Shown: in pieces, positions 14,845 through 23,227 of the stretch | Position numbering within the stretch: the stretch's first letter is position 1 | Layout: each line of letters opens with the position of its first letter | Source of the DNA: DATCLS01 sp036563805 | GTDB taxonomy: Bacteria; Actinomycetota; Acidimicrobiia; Acidimicrobiales; VFJN01 | DNA length: 40,227 nucleotides | NCBI GenBank assembly: GCA_036563805.1 | Contig: DATCLS010000057.1 | Span: 1 to 40,227, forward strand | Direction of reading: 5' to 3' | Program-made: the position numbers and the translations under genes | The notes under the pieces: model-generated | The model's database searches: none | Told to the model about the DNA's origin: nothing | The model's input: only the letters and a program-made list of their open reading frames with translations

Positions 14845-16386
14845 GTGCTCGAAGCGCCGAACATCTGGCAACTGATCGCCCGCCGGGCGGAGGCCACGCC
14901 CGACCGCGAGATGGCTGTCGACGAGACCGGGCAGCGGTTGACGTTCGGGGCCTACCACGACCGGGCGGAGCGGGTGGCCGCCGGGCTGGCGGAGCTCGGC
15001 GTGGGGGAGGGGGACGTCGTCTCCTGGGTCCTGCCCACCTGGCTCGACGCCATGGTGCTGTTCGGGGCGCTGCGGCGGCTCGGGGCCGTCCAGAACCCGA
15101 TCCTGCCCATCTATCGCGAGCGCGAGGTCGGCTTCATCGTCCGCCAGGCGCAGTCGGCGCTGCTCGTCGTGCCGGGCACCTGGCGCGGCTTCGACTACGC
15201 AGCGATGGCCGAGGGCCTGACGGCGGGCACGTCCACCAAGGTTCTGTCGGTCGGCCGGGGCGAGATGCCCGAGGGCGACCCGGCCACGCTGCCCCCGGCG
15301 CCGGCCGAGGACATGAACGCGCCCGACGCGCCGGTCCGCTTCCTCTATTACACGTCGGGCACGACGGCCGACCCCAAGGGTGCCCGCCACACCGACGCCA
15401 CGCTGCGGGCCGCGTCGCTCGGCATGTCCGAGCGACTGCACCTGGCCGAGGACGACCGGTTCGCGCTGGTCTTCCCGTTCACCCACATCGCCGGCGGCGT
15501 CTACGTGTACGCCTCCCTGGCCTACGGCCTCACGTTCGTGCTCGACGAGTCGTTCGACCCCAAGACGACCATCGACCTGCTGCGGCGCGAGCGCATCACC
15601 CAGGCCGGGGCCGGCACCGCCTTCCACCAGGCCTACCTGGCCGCCCAGCGGGCCCTGCCCGAGGGCGAGAAGCTGTTCCCCGAGGTGCGCACGTTCCCCG
15701 GCGGCGGGGCGCCCAAGCCGGTGTCGCTCCACCACGAGATCAAGGAGGCGTTCGGCGTCGGCGTCGTGTCGGGCTACGGGCTGACGGAGGCCCCGATCCT
15801 GACCATGAACGACGCCCACGCGCCCGACCGGGTCCTGGCCGAGACCGAGGGACCGGCCGTGGCCGGCGCCACCATCCGCATCGTCACGCTCGACGGCAAG
15901 GAGGCCGGCGTCGGCGAGGAGGGCGAGGTGCGGGCCAAGGGCGGCCAGGTCATGCTCGGCTACCTCGACCCCGCGCTCGACAAGGAGGCCTTCGACGAGG
16001 ACGGCTGGTTCCGCACGGGCGACCTCGGCCGGCTCGACGAGGACGGCAACCTCACGATCACCGGCCGCCTGAAGGATGTCATCATCCGCAAGGGCGAGAA
16101 CATCTCGGCCAAGGAGCTCGAGGACATCCTGTTCACGCACCCGAAGGTGGCCGACGTGGCCGTGGTGGGGCTGCCCGACGAGGAGCGGGGCGAGCGGGCC
16201 TGCGCCGTCGTCGTCACCGCCGAGGGCCAGAACGACATCACGATGGAGGAGATGACCGAGCACCTGACGGCGGCCGGCATCATCACCCGCAAGCTGCCGG
16301 AGCAGCTCGAGATCGTCGACGCGCTGCCCCGCAACCCGTCGGGGAAGATCGTGAAGGCCGACCTCCGGGCCCGGTTCTCCGACTAG
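14845..16386 (+). CDS. Class I adenylate-forming enzyme, acyl-CoA synthetase (FadD-like)
   Basis: 513 aa from GTG 14845 with GGGGGAGGG upstream. Adenylation core motifs: YYTSGTTADPKG (P-loop A3, near residue 168), GYGLTEAPIL (A5), GWFRTGDLG (A7), GRLKDVIIRKGENIS (A8) and the C-terminal catalytic lysine in NPSGKIVK (A10). It should activate a carboxylic acid as acyl-AMP and transfer it to CoA; the chain length or ring substrate is not determinable. It resembles the cyclohexanecarboxylate/fatty-acid CoA ligase subgroup (GARHT after the P-loop). The operator-like palindrome upstream suggests induction by a substrate. It converges with the DapA-family gene only 25 bp away. Confidence 0.9.
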   Translation: MLEAPNIWQLIARRAEATPDREMAVDETGQRLTFGAYHDRAERVAAGLAELGVGEGDVVSWVLPTWLDAMVLFGALRRLGAVQNPILPIYREREVGFIVRQAQSALLVVPGTWRGFDYAAMAEGLTAGTSTKVLSVGRGEMPEGDPATLPPAPAEDMNAPDAPVRFLYYTSGTTADPKGARHTDATLRAASLGMSERLHLAEDDRFALVFPFTHIAGGVYVYASLAYGLTFVLDESFDPKTTIDLLRRERITQAGAGTAFHQAYLAAQRALPEGEKLFPEVRTFPGGGAPKPVSLHHEIKEAFGVGVVSGYGLTEAPILTMNDAHAPDRVLAETEGPAVAGATIRIVTLDGKEAGVGEEGEVRAKGGQVMLGYLDPALDKEAFDEDGWFRTGDLGRLDEDGNLTITGRLKDVIIRKGENISAKELEDILFTHPKVADVAVVGLPDEERGERACAVVVTAEGQNDITMEEMTEHLTAAGIITRKLPEQLEIVDALPRNPSGKIVKADLRARFSD

Positions 16387-16411
16387 GGGCCCGCAGCCGG
16401 GAGCGGCGCGG

Positions 16412-17185
16412 TCAGGGGGCGATGCGGGTGGTGGGCGAGGTCCCGTAGCGGGCGGCCAGCGCCCGCTTCAGCCCGCCGATCCCCGCCAGGCCGCCGGACC
16501 GGTGGCCGGCGATCAGCTCGCGCTGGCAGGCGCCGTCGCCCGCCCATGCCGCGGCGCAGCCGCCGGGGTCGAGGTTGGCCAGGGCCAGGATGGCGCCGCT
16601 GCAGCCGACGGCCGCGGCCTGGACCAGCAGGGCGGGGCTGCCGCAGTACAGCCCGACGGGCAGGGCGGCGGCCTCGATGGCCAGCCGCACCGGGTCCGCG
16701 CTCGAGTCCTTGAGGCCGGCCACGGGCAGCTTGGGCACGAGGTCGACGGGGATGCCGGGGGCGGACGCCTTGGGGTAGTGGTAGCCGAGCACGGGCACGC
16801 CGACCGCCCCGACCACGGCGTCGTAGTAGGGGCGGGGGTCGTCGGTGTGGGGCGGCGCCAGCACCAGCAGGGCGTCGGCCCCGGCGTCGGCCGCCTGGCG
16901 GGACAGGGCCACCGCCTGCCGGGCCGAGGGCGCCCCGGTGCCGGCCAGCACCGGCACCCGCCCGCCGACCGCGGCCCGCACCGCGGTCAAGAGGGCGGTC
17001 CGCTCGTCGGGGTCGAGCGTGGCCGCCTCGCCGGTCGAGCCGGCCACGACCACGCCCCGGACGCCCTCCTCGACCAGGCGGGCGGCGTGCTCGGCGGTGG
17101 CCGGGGCGTCGAGGTCGCCGTCGGCGTCGAACAGCGTCACCAGCGCGACACCGATGCCCGTGAACGGCGCCTGGCCCTCGACCAT
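16412..17185 (-). CDS. DapA-family (dihydrodipicolinate synthase / N-acetylneuraminate lyase) aldolase
   Basis: 257 aa from ATG 17185, chosen for GAGGAG about 9 nt upstream. The TIM-barrel family is shown by FTGIGVALVTLFD, the GSTGEAATL loop, a YHYPK tyrosine segment and the Schiff-base lysine in AGLKDSS. Genuine DapA enzymes carry GTTGESPTL, with two threonines, and about 290 residues. Here the first Thr is Ser and the protein is short, so another pyruvate- or 2-oxoacid-aldolase reaction is likely. Proximity to dapB (1.7 kb, opposite strand) tempts a lysine-pathway call, but the strand, spacing and motif argue against relying on it. Confidence 0.8.
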   Translation of the reverse strand: MVEGQAPFTGIGVALVTLFDADGDLDAPATAEHAARLVEEGVRGVVVAGSTGEAATLDPDERTALLTAVRAAVGGRVPVLAGTGAPSARQAVALSRQAADAGADALLVLAPPHTDDPRPYYDAVVGAVGVPVLGYHYPKASAPGIPVDLVPKLPVAGLKDSSADPVRLAIEAAALPVGLYCGSPALLVQAAAVGCSGAILALANLDPGGCAAAWAGDGACQRELIAGHRSGGLAGIGGLKRALAARYGTSPTTRIAP

Positions 17186-17280
17186 GGTCCACACTCCTCG
17201 TCGGCGTGTCGTGTCCGGCGTGCCACCCGGCGTCGCCCTGGCCCGGCCGGGTCGCCGCCGCCAGGCTACGGCCGCCCGCC

Positions 17281-17286
17281 TACGGT
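17281..17286 (+). promoter_or_regulatory. Putative -10 box of bluB (leaderless)
   Basis: TACGGT, exactly six bases before GTG 17293 and without a Shine-Dalgarno sequence. The upstream intergenic region (17186-17280) also holds the start region of the divergent aldolase. Confidence 0.5.
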
Positions 17287-17292
17287 GCGGGC

Positions 17293-18090
17293 GTGCTGCG
17301 GACACCCCCGGAACCGGCCGACCGCGAGACCCCGACCCCCACCCACGCCGCCAGCCCGGTCGACGACCCCGAGCCGGCCGGTGGGGCGCACGGCGACCCG
17401 AGCGCGCCGCGCCCCGACCCGGCCTTCGCCGCCGCCGACGCGGCCGCCGTCTATCGGGCCATGCGCCTGCGGCGGGACATGCGCCACTTCCGCCCCGACC
17501 CCGTACCGCCCGACCAGCTGGCCCGCCTGCTGCGGGCCGCCCACACCGCGCCGAGCGTCGGCTACATGCAGCCGTGGCGGTTCGTGCGGGTGGCGGAGCC
17601 GGGCCTGCGCCGGGCGCTTCACGACCTGGTAGAGGCCGAGCGCCGGCGCACCGCCGAGGCCCTGGGGGAGCGGCGGGCCGCGTTCCTGCGCCTGAAGGTC
17701 GAGGGCATCCTCGACTGCGGCGAGGTGCTGGTGGTGGCGCTGACCGACGGCCGGGAGCGCTACGTGTTCGGCCGGCGGACGCTGCCCGAGATGGACGTCG
17801 CCTCGGCCGCCTGCGCCATCCAGAACCTGTGGCTGGCGGCCCGGGTCGAGGGCCTCGGCCTCGGCTGGGTGTCGCTGTTCGACCCCGACGCCGTGGCCCG
17901 GCTGCTCGGGATGCCGAGCGGCGCCCGCCCGCTCGCCATCCTCTGCCTGGGCGCGGTCGACGGGTTCTACGAGCGCCCGATGCTCGAGGACGCGGGCTGG
18001 GACGAGCGCCGGCGGCTGGCCGACCTCGTGTGGCAGGACCGGTGGGGCGAACCGGTCGCGCCGGACGTACGGGACGCGTTGGGCGACTGA
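17293..18090 (+). CDS. bluB: 5,6-dimethylbenzimidazole synthase (BluB, nitroreductase superfamily)
   Basis: 265 aa from GTG 17293. A Pro/Asp-rich N-terminus of about 45 residues precedes the FMN-binding fold. BluB hallmarks are RRDMRHFRPDPVP, the APSVGYMQPWRF segment near residue 90, LPEMDVASAACAIQNLWLAAR and GLGWVSLFDP, then the late LCLGAVDGF and RPMLEDAGW. BluB fragments reduced FMN with oxygen to form 5,6-dimethylbenzimidazole, the lower ligand of cobalamin. No other cobalamin gene lies in the window. The N-terminal extension is not part of the family core. The gene converges with a second nitroreductase. Confidence 0.88.
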   Translation: MLRTPPEPADRETPTPTHAASPVDDPEPAGGAHGDPSAPRPDPAFAAADAAAVYRAMRLRRDMRHFRPDPVPPDQLARLLRAAHTAPSVGYMQPWRFVRVAEPGLRRALHDLVEAERRRTAEALGERRAAFLRLKVEGILDCGEVLVVALTDGRERYVFGRRTLPEMDVASAACAIQNLWLAARVEGLGLGWVSLFDPDAVARLLGMPSGARPLAILCLGAVDGFYERPMLEDAGWDERRRLADLVWQDRWGEPVAPDVRDALGD

Positions 18091-18094
18091 CGGG

Positions 18095-18111
18095 CCGAGC
18101 GTTCAGCTCGG
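18095..18111. terminator. Convergent hairpin between bluB and the second nitroreductase
   Basis: CCGAGC-GTTCA-GCTCGG, a perfect six-base stem. The loop contains the stop codon of the minus-strand nitroreductase and lies 4 bp beyond the bluB stop, so it may serve both genes. Confidence 0.55.
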
Positions 18112-18807
18112 CGGCGGCGCGGCCTTACCCCCGCCCTCGCCCTCGCCCGGGGCCGGGGGCCACAAGGGCTCGGGGACCTCGATGCCGAGCGGCGTGCCCC
18201 ACCGGTTGCGGAACGCCACCTCGTGGACAGGGCGGCGGGCGGCGACGCCCCACCGCCCCGTGGGGTACCCGAACGACACGCAGCAGGCCATGACCCAGCC
18301 CTTGTCGCGCGGCACGCCCAGGATCTCCAGCGTCTCGTCCAGCCGGAACACGAGGACGCTGGTCAGGGCGCTGCCCACGCCCTCGGCCCGGGCGGCGAGC
18401 ATGGCGCTCCACACGGCCGGGAAGATCGAGCCGCCCGTCGGGTCGCCGCGGGTGAAGGCGAACAGGAACAGGGGCACGTCCTCGAAGTGGTCGGCCAGGT
18501 GCTGGGCCGAGCGCACGACCTTGGCCATCTGGACGTTCTCGGGGTCGTCGGGCGCGGCCTGGATGGCGGCGATCCGGTCGGCGTAGACGGTCGCCCACAG
18601 CTTGTCGAGGCAGTCCCGGTAGAGGGGGCCGAGCCGGTTCTTGACCTCGGGGTCGTCGACGAGCAGGAACCGCCAGCTCTGGGAGTTGCCGCCGCTGGGC
18701 GCCCGGATGGCGGCGTCGAGGATGCGCGCCTGCACGTCGAGCGGGATGGGGTCGGGACGCACCCGGCGCATGGCGCGCGTCGTGTACAGGGCTTCGTGGA
18801 GGTCCAT
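18103..18807 (-). CDS. Nitroreductase family protein
   Basis: 234 aa from ATG 18807. The FMN-binding family is shown by TTRAMRRVRPDPIP at the N-terminus, the APSGGNSQSWRFLLV segment near residue 36, and the later RAEGVGSALTSV and VSFGYPTGRW. The last 20 residues are a Gly/Pro/Glu-rich tail outside the fold. Such enzymes reduce nitro, quinone or related groups with NAD(P)H, or act as dehydrogenases. The substrate is not indicated. TAGACC followed by seven bases before the ATG is a weak leaderless-promoter candidate. It is only distantly related to the converging bluB, so they are not recent duplicates. Confidence 0.87.
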   Translation of the reverse strand: MDLHEALYTTRAMRRVRPDPIPLDVQARILDAAIRAPSGGNSQSWRFLLVDDPEVKNRLGPLYRDCLDKLWATVYADRIAAIQAAPDDPENVQMAKVVRSAQHLADHFEDVPLFLFAFTRGDPTGGSIFPAVWSAMLAARAEGVGSALTSVLVFRLDETLEILGVPRDKGWVMACCVSFGYPTGRWGVAARRPVHEVAFRNRWGTPLGIEVPEPLWPPAPGEGEGGGKAAPPPS

Positions 18808-18862
18808 GGCCCCGGTCTAGCCGTCGGGGGTCCGGGCCACCGGATCGAGCGACCACGCGATG

Positions 18863-18887
18863 CGCGCGGACGGCTTCTCTCCGCGCG
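18863..18887 (+). promoter_or_regulatory. Perfect 8-bp hairpin upstream of the secreted-protein gene
   Basis: CGCGCGGA (18863-18870) pairs with TCCGCGCG (18880-18887) around a nine-base pyrimidine-rich loop. It is about 50 nt upstream of the secreted-protein start, in a 129-bp divergent region. It could be an mRNA leader structure or an operator; no U-tract follows, so a terminator is less likely. Confidence 0.4.
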
Positions 18888-18936
18888 ATGATGCTGCGCC
18901 AGCTCGTCTCGTTCGTCACACTCGAGGGAGAGTCCG

Positions 18937-19578
18937 ATGACGATCCGATCGCCGCGGCGCCGCACGCTGGCGGCCGCCGCCACCCTCATCGCCGCCGCCC
19001 TGGCCACGCTCGTGGCCCGGGGCGAGCCCGCCTCGGCCGAGCCGACCGTCCCCATCGAGCAGCGGATCGACGCCGTGGCCCACGTCGCTCGCCTGGGCCA
19101 GGACATCGAGGTGCGGGGCGGGTCGTTCCGCGGCACCGTCGACCTCGGCACCGGCGCGGTGGTGGGCGACCTCTCGCTGCCCCCGGCCAGCACGTTCGTC
19201 AACCTGGTGGGCCTGGTGCCCGCGGCTCGGGCCACGTTCGTAATGGAGCCGATCGGCCCGGCCGCCGGCCACGTCGACCTGGCCGGCGGCACGTTCTCGG
19301 TCACCTCGACGTTCGACATCCACGTGCCCGAGATCGATCCGCTCGGGCTCGGCCTCGCCAACCTGTCGACGCCGACGTGCAAGACGAGCACGCCCATCAC
19401 GGTCACGATGAGCGGGCCGTTCAACCTCGATGGCGCGTCGACGTTCACGGGCACCTTCACGATCCCGCCGTTCCAGGGCTGCGGCTTGGCGACCACCGCC
19501 CTCAACCTGCTGGCGCCCGGCCCCGGCAACACGTTCACGGCCACCGCTACGCCAGTCGAGGCGGCCCCGGCCGCCTGA
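18937..19578 (+). CDS. Secreted protein of unknown function
   Basis: 213 aa from ATG 18937 with GAGGGAGAG upstream. The N-terminus has a basic SPRRR patch, a hydrophobic core (LAAAATLIAAALATLVA) and an A-x-A-like site near PASAEP, so it is exported, probably by Sec; the arginines also allow Tat. The mature part is rich in Gly, Thr and beta-branched residues, with alternating patterns (GGSFRGTVDLGTG, GTFSVTST, STFTGTFTIP) suggesting an all-beta fold. There are two cysteines (TPTCKT and FQGCG), which may form a disulfide. I have seen this style in actinobacterial secreted proteins of unknown role but cannot name a family. A strong hairpin follows. Confidence 0.78.
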   Translation: MTIRSPRRRTLAAAATLIAAALATLVARGEPASAEPTVPIEQRIDAVAHVARLGQDIEVRGGSFRGTVDLGTGAVVGDLSLPPASTFVNLVGLVPAARATFVMEPIGPAAGHVDLAGGTFSVTSTFDIHVPEIDPLGLGLANLSTPTCKTSTPITVTMSGPFNLDGASTFTGTFTIPPFQGCGLATTALNLLAPGPGNTFTATATPVEAAPAA

Positions 19579-19586
19579 GGTCGCGG

Positions 19587-19617
19587 GCCCCGGGCCCGAC
19601 CCCGGCGGGCCCGGGGC
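19587..19617 (+). terminator. Strong hairpin after the secreted-protein gene
   Basis: A 12-bp perfect stem (CCCCGGGCCCG at 19588-19598 with CGGGCCCGGGG at 19606-19616, plus one closing G-C pair) and a seven-base loop, starting 9 bp after the stop codon. It is the strongest stem noticed in the window. No U-tract. Confidence 0.75.
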
Positions 19618-19756
19618 GCCGCCCCCGATCCGCCTCGATCCGATCCCGCCCGCCCGCCATACCCCCACCGTTCTCCCCGAACCCGGTCGTCCCCGACCGG
19701 CGCCCCTCCTGCCCCCGGCCGCCCCACCGGGGGCAGGAGCGCGTCCGCCCAGGCCG

Positions 19757-19762
19757 TAGGCT
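19757..19762 (+). promoter_or_regulatory. Putative -10 box of typA (leaderless)
   Basis: TAGGCT with nine bases to GTG 19772 and no Shine-Dalgarno sequence. The DedA-like gene has the same box and spacing on the other strand. Confidence 0.5.
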
Positions 19763-19771
19763 CTGCCCTCC

Positions 19772-21613
19772 GTGCTGATTCGCTCCGACCTCCGCAACGT
19801 GGCGATCGTGGCCCACGTCGACCACGGCAAGACCACGCTCGTCGACCAGATGCTGTGGCAGTCCGGGGCGTTCCGCGCCAACCAGGACGTCGCCGACCGG
19901 GTCCTCGACTCGATGGACCTCGAGCGCGAGAAGGGCATCACGATCCTCGCCAAGAACACGGCGGTCCGCTACGGCGACGTGAAGATCAACATCGTCGACA
20001 CGCCGGGCCACGCCGACTTCGGTGGCGAGGTCGAGCGGGGCCTGTCGATGGTCGACGGCGTGCTGCTGCTCGTCGACGCCTCGGAGGGCCCGCTGCCCCA
20101 GACCCGCTTCGTGCTGCGCAAGGCGCTGGAGGCCCGGCTGCCGGTGATCCTGGTGGTCAACAAGGTCGACCGGCCCGACGCCCGCATCGCCGAGGTCGTC
20201 CACGAGGTCGAGGAGCTGTTCCTCGACCTCGACGCCGACATCGACCAGCTCGACTTCCCGGTCGTCTACTGCGAGGCCCGGGCCGGCCGGGCGTCGCTCG
20301 AGCGGCCCGCCGACGGCGCCGGCCTGCCGGCGGGCACCGACCTGCGCCCGCTGCTCGACCTGATCGTCGAGCGGATCCCGGCGCCGGAGCACGACCCCGA
20401 CGTGCCGCTGCAGGCGCTCGTCACCAACCTCGACGCCTCGCCGTACGTGGGGCGGCTGGCGCTGTGCCGGATCCGCAACGGCACGCTGCGCAAGGGCCAG
20501 GTCGTCGCCTGGTGCCGGACCGACGGGTCGGTCGAGCGGGCCAAGGTGAGCGAGCTGTACGTGGCCGAGGCGCTGGACCGGGTCCCGGCCGACGAGGCCG
20601 GGCCGGGCGAGGTCGTCGCCATCGCCGGCATCCCCGACATCACGATCGGCGAGACGCTGGCCGACCCCGACGACCCGCGGCCGCTGCCGGTCATCACCAT
20701 CGACGAGCCCAGCCTGGCCATGACGATCGGCGTCAACACGTCGCCGCTGGCCGGGCGCGAGGGCACCGCGCTGACGGCCCGGCTCATCAAGAACCGTCTG
20801 GACGCCGAGGTGGTCGGCAACGTCAGCATCCGGGTCCTCCCGACCGACCGGCCCGACACCTGGGAGGTCCAGGGCCGGGGTGAGCTGCAGCTGGCGGTCC
20901 TGGTCGAGATGATGCGGCGGGAGGGCTTCGAGCTCACCGTGGGCAAGCCCCAGGTCCTGACCCGCGAGATCGACGGCACGGTCCACGAGCCCGTCGACCG
21001 GGTGACCGTCGACGTCCCCGAGGAGTACCTGGGGGTCGTCACCCAGCTCCTCGCCCTGCGCAAGGGGCGCATGGAGCAGATCACCAACCACGGCACGGGG
21101 TGGGTGCGGCTCGAGCACCTGGTCCCGGCCCGGGGCCTCGTCGGCTTCCGCACGGAGCTGCTCACCGAGACCCGGGGGACCGGCCTGATCCACCACGTGT
21201 TCGACGGCTGGGAGCCGTGGGCCGGCGAGATCCGCCCCCGCCGCAACGGCTCGCTGGTGGCCGACCGGCGGGGCACGACCACGGCCCACGCGCTGCTCAA
21301 CCTCCAGGAGCGGGGCCAGCTTCTGGTGGGCCCGGGCGTCGAGGTCTACGAGGGGATGATCATCGGCGAGAACGCCCGACCCGACGACATGAACGTCAAC
21401 CCCACCAAGGAGAAGAAGCTCACCAACATCCGGTCGTCGACGGCCGAGAGCTTCGAGAAGCTGATCCCGCCCCGCGCGCTGTCGCTGGAGCAGGCGCTCG
21501 AGCTGATCGCCGACGACGAGTGCGTGGAGGTCACGCCCGAGTCGGTCCGGCTGCGCAAGGTCGTGCTCGACCAGGCCACCCGGGCCCGGGCCGCCAAGCG
21601 GGCCAAGTCGTAG
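19772..21613 (+). CDS. typA: Translational GTPase TypA/BipA
   Basis: 613 aa from GTG 19772; the protein begins MLIRSDLRNVAIVAHVDHGKTT, the usual TypA start. GTPase boxes: G1 AHVDHGKT, G2 REKGITI, G3 DTPGHADF, G4 NKVDRP, G5 CEAR. EF-G-like domains and the TypA-specific C-terminal domain (NVNPTKEKKLTNIRSSTAE) follow. Full length and intact. TypA binds the ribosome and supports subunit assembly and stress growth, especially at low temperature. It is monocistronic: a hairpin starts at the last base of the stop codon, and the next gene is on the other strand. Confidence 0.97.
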   Translation: MLIRSDLRNVAIVAHVDHGKTTLVDQMLWQSGAFRANQDVADRVLDSMDLEREKGITILAKNTAVRYGDVKINIVDTPGHADFGGEVERGLSMVDGVLLLVDASEGPLPQTRFVLRKALEARLPVILVVNKVDRPDARIAEVVHEVEELFLDLDADIDQLDFPVVYCEARAGRASLERPADGAGLPAGTDLRPLLDLIVERIPAPEHDPDVPLQALVTNLDASPYVGRLALCRIRNGTLRKGQVVAWCRTDGSVERAKVSELYVAEALDRVPADEAGPGEVVAIAGIPDITIGETLADPDDPRPLPVITIDEPSLAMTIGVNTSPLAGREGTALTARLIKNRLDAEVVGNVSIRVLPTDRPDTWEVQGRGELQLAVLVEMMRREGFELTVGKPQVLTREIDGTVHEPVDRVTVDVPEEYLGVVTQLLALRKGRMEQITNHGTGWVRLEHLVPARGLVGFRTELLTETRGTGLIHHVFDGWEPWAGEIRPRRNGSLVADRRGTTTAHALLNLQERGQLLVGPGVEVYEGMIIGENARPDDMNVNPTKEKKLTNIRSSTAESFEKLIPPRALSLEQALELIADDECVEVTPESVRLRKVVLDQATRARAAKRAKS

Positions 21614-21634
21614 CGCCGGCGGCCGCGCCGGCGC
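21613..21634. terminator. Convergent terminator between typA and the AraC-type gene
   Basis: GCGCCGGC-GGCCGC-GCCGGCGC: a perfect eight-base stem with a six-base loop that begins at the last base of the typA stop codon and lies about 45 bp from the converging stop codon. Confidence 0.65.
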
Positions 21635-21679
21635 CCGGATGGCGGGTCGGGGCCGGCCGTCGGGCGGTAGCGCTGCCGG

Positions 21680-22633
21680 TCAGGCGCTCGCCCGGTCCGC
21701 TTCGGCGGCGAGGCGGTGCTCGGTGGGGCTCACGCCCCGGACCCGCTTGAAGGCGGCGCTGAGCGCGTACGGGCTGGCGTAGCCGACCTGGCCGGCCACC
21801 GACGTGACCGTGGCCCCCGGCTCGCGTAGCAGATCGGCGGCCAGCGCCAGCCGCCACTTGGTCAGGAACGTCATCGGTGGCTCGCCCACCACCTCGGCGA
21901 ACCGGCGGGCCAGGGCGGCGCGCGAGCACCCGACCTCGGCGGCCAGGGAGCCCACCGTCCAGGGGTGGGACGGGTTGCCGTGGAGCAGCCGCAGCGCGGG
22001 GCCGACGATCGGGTCGCGGTGGGCCCGGTACCAGGCGGGCGGGTCGGCGTCGGGCCGTGAGAACCAGGCCCGCAGCGCGGCGATGAGCAGGAGGTCGAGC
22101 AGGCGGTCGAGGACGGCGTCCTGCCCCGGCTCGTCCTTGACGATCTCCTCGGCCAGAAGCGGCACCAGCGGGCAGTCCCAGGCGTCGTCCGGCAGCACCG
22201 CCACCTGGGGGAGCGCGTCGAGCAGCGGCTGGCTGATCTCGCCGCAGGTCTCGTAGGTGCCGACCAGCATGACGGTCGACCCGTCCGGGTCGTTGCCCCA
22301 GGTGCGCACGCCGAGGTGCATGGCGCCGCCCAGGTCTTGCCCATCGACGGTCGTGCAACGCTGCCCGGGGTGGATGACGACCTGGGGCGGCGTGGCGGGG
22401 TCGTCGGCGACCAGGTAGGGCTCGGGGCCGCGGACGATGGCGACGTCGCCGACCCGCAGCTCGTGCGTCCCGCCGTCGGCGGCCACGATGCACCCGCAAC
22501 CCCGGGCCACCGCCACCAGCGTCAGCGGCGCCTCGTCCTGGATCCGCAGCGACCACGGGGGGTCGAGCATCGCTCGGAGCAGGAAGGCGCCCCGGGCCCG
22601 TGGCCCGTCGAGGAAGCCGGCCAGCGTGTCCAC
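21680..22633 (-). CDS. AraC-family transcriptional regulator with N-terminal cupin domain
   Basis: 317 aa from GTG 22633, chosen because a -10 box precedes it by six bases. The N-terminal half (to about residue 175) is the cupin-type ligand-sensing domain, with FLLRAMLDPPWSLRI, ELRVGDVAIVRG and a CGEISQPLLDALP segment. The C-terminal half has two helix-turn-helix units (WTVGSLAAEVGCSRAALARRF and VTSVAGQVGYASPYALSAAFKR) ending RGVSPTEHR. Regulators of this cupin_6-AraC type usually control a neighbouring oxidoreductase. The PPOX gene is divergent, 81 bp away, and is the natural target. The inducer is unknown. Confidence 0.92.
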   Translation of the reverse strand: MDTLAGFLDGPRARGAFLLRAMLDPPWSLRIQDEAPLTLVAVARGCGCIVAADGGTHELRVGDVAIVRGPEPYLVADDPATPPQVVIHPGQRCTTVDGQDLGGAMHLGVRTWGNDPDGSTVMLVGTYETCGEISQPLLDALPQVAVLPDDAWDCPLVPLLAEEIVKDEPGQDAVLDRLLDLLLIAALRAWFSRPDADPPAWYRAHRDPIVGPALRLLHGNPSHPWTVGSLAAEVGCSRAALARRFAEVVGEPPMTFLTKWRLALAADLLREPGATVTSVAGQVGYASPYALSAAFKRVRGVSPTEHRLAAEADRASA

Positions 22634-22639
22634 CCGCCC

Positions 22640-22645
22640 AGCGTA
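22640..22645 (-). promoter_or_regulatory. Putative -10 box of the AraC-type gene (leaderless)
   Basis: On the minus strand TACGCT is followed by GGGCGG and then the GTG start. No Shine-Dalgarno sequence. The divergent PPOX gene must use the rest of the short intergenic region. Confidence 0.5.
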
Positions 22646-22714
22646 GACGGTCTCGTATGGAAAGCGAGCCTTATGGCCATGGATCGTCTCGCAACCGTGG
22701 CGTTCACTGGGGTC

Positions 22715-23227
22715 ATGGCGAACAACATTGACCCCGCATCCCCCGCAGGCCCGCGGCTCGTCGACCGCGACCTGGTCGTCAAGGCGATCGGCCGCCGCTC
22801 GTTCTGCTTCCTGTCGACCACCTCGCCCGGGCAGCGCCCGCACGCCGCCGGCGTTCTCTACGCCGCGGACGGCACCACGCTCTACGTCAGCACGACCCGC
22901 ACCAGCCGCAAGGCGCGCAACATCGCCGCCAACCCCCACGTCGGGATCGTCGTGCCCATCCGCCGGGTGCCGGTCGGGCCGCCGTCGTCCGTGCAGTTCC
23001 AGGGGCGGGCCGAGATCGTGGACCCGGGCGACCCGGAGTTCCGCCGCCTCCACCGGGAGGGCCGCCTGAAGGCCGTGACCAGCCACGGCGAGCTCGACGA
23101 GCCCGACGGCTGCTTTGTCAGGATCACGCCCACCGGGCGCATCCACACCTACGGGCTGGGCATGTCGCTGATCCAGCTGGCGCGCGACCCGCTGCACGCG
23201 GCCGGCGTCGTGGCGTCGGCGGCCTGA
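22715..23227 (+). CDS. Pyridoxamine 5'-phosphate oxidase-like (PPOX) split-barrel flavin/F420-dependent protein
   Basis: 170 aa from ATG 22715 (in-frame ATGs at 22673 and 22679 would give longer products; the later start fits the family). The N-terminal FCFLSTTSPGQRPHAAGVLY and the following TTLYVSTTRTSRKARNIAANPHVGIVVP are characteristic of the split-barrel fold that binds FMN or F420. The strand VQFQGRAEIVD and the end with PTGRIHTYGLG complete the barrel. These proteins are oxidoreductases or heme/flavin-handling proteins; the substrate is unknown. A -10-like TTCACT lies six bases before the ATG. It is probably controlled by the divergent AraC-type regulator. Confidence 0.85.
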   Translation: MANNIDPASPAGPRLVDRDLVVKAIGRRSFCFLSTTSPGQRPHAAGVLYAADGTTLYVSTTRTSRKARNIAANPHVGIVVPIRRVPVGPPSSVQFQGRAEIVDPGDPEFRRLHREGRLKAVTSHGELDEPDGCFVRITPTGRIHTYGLGMSLIQLARDPLHAAGVVASAA

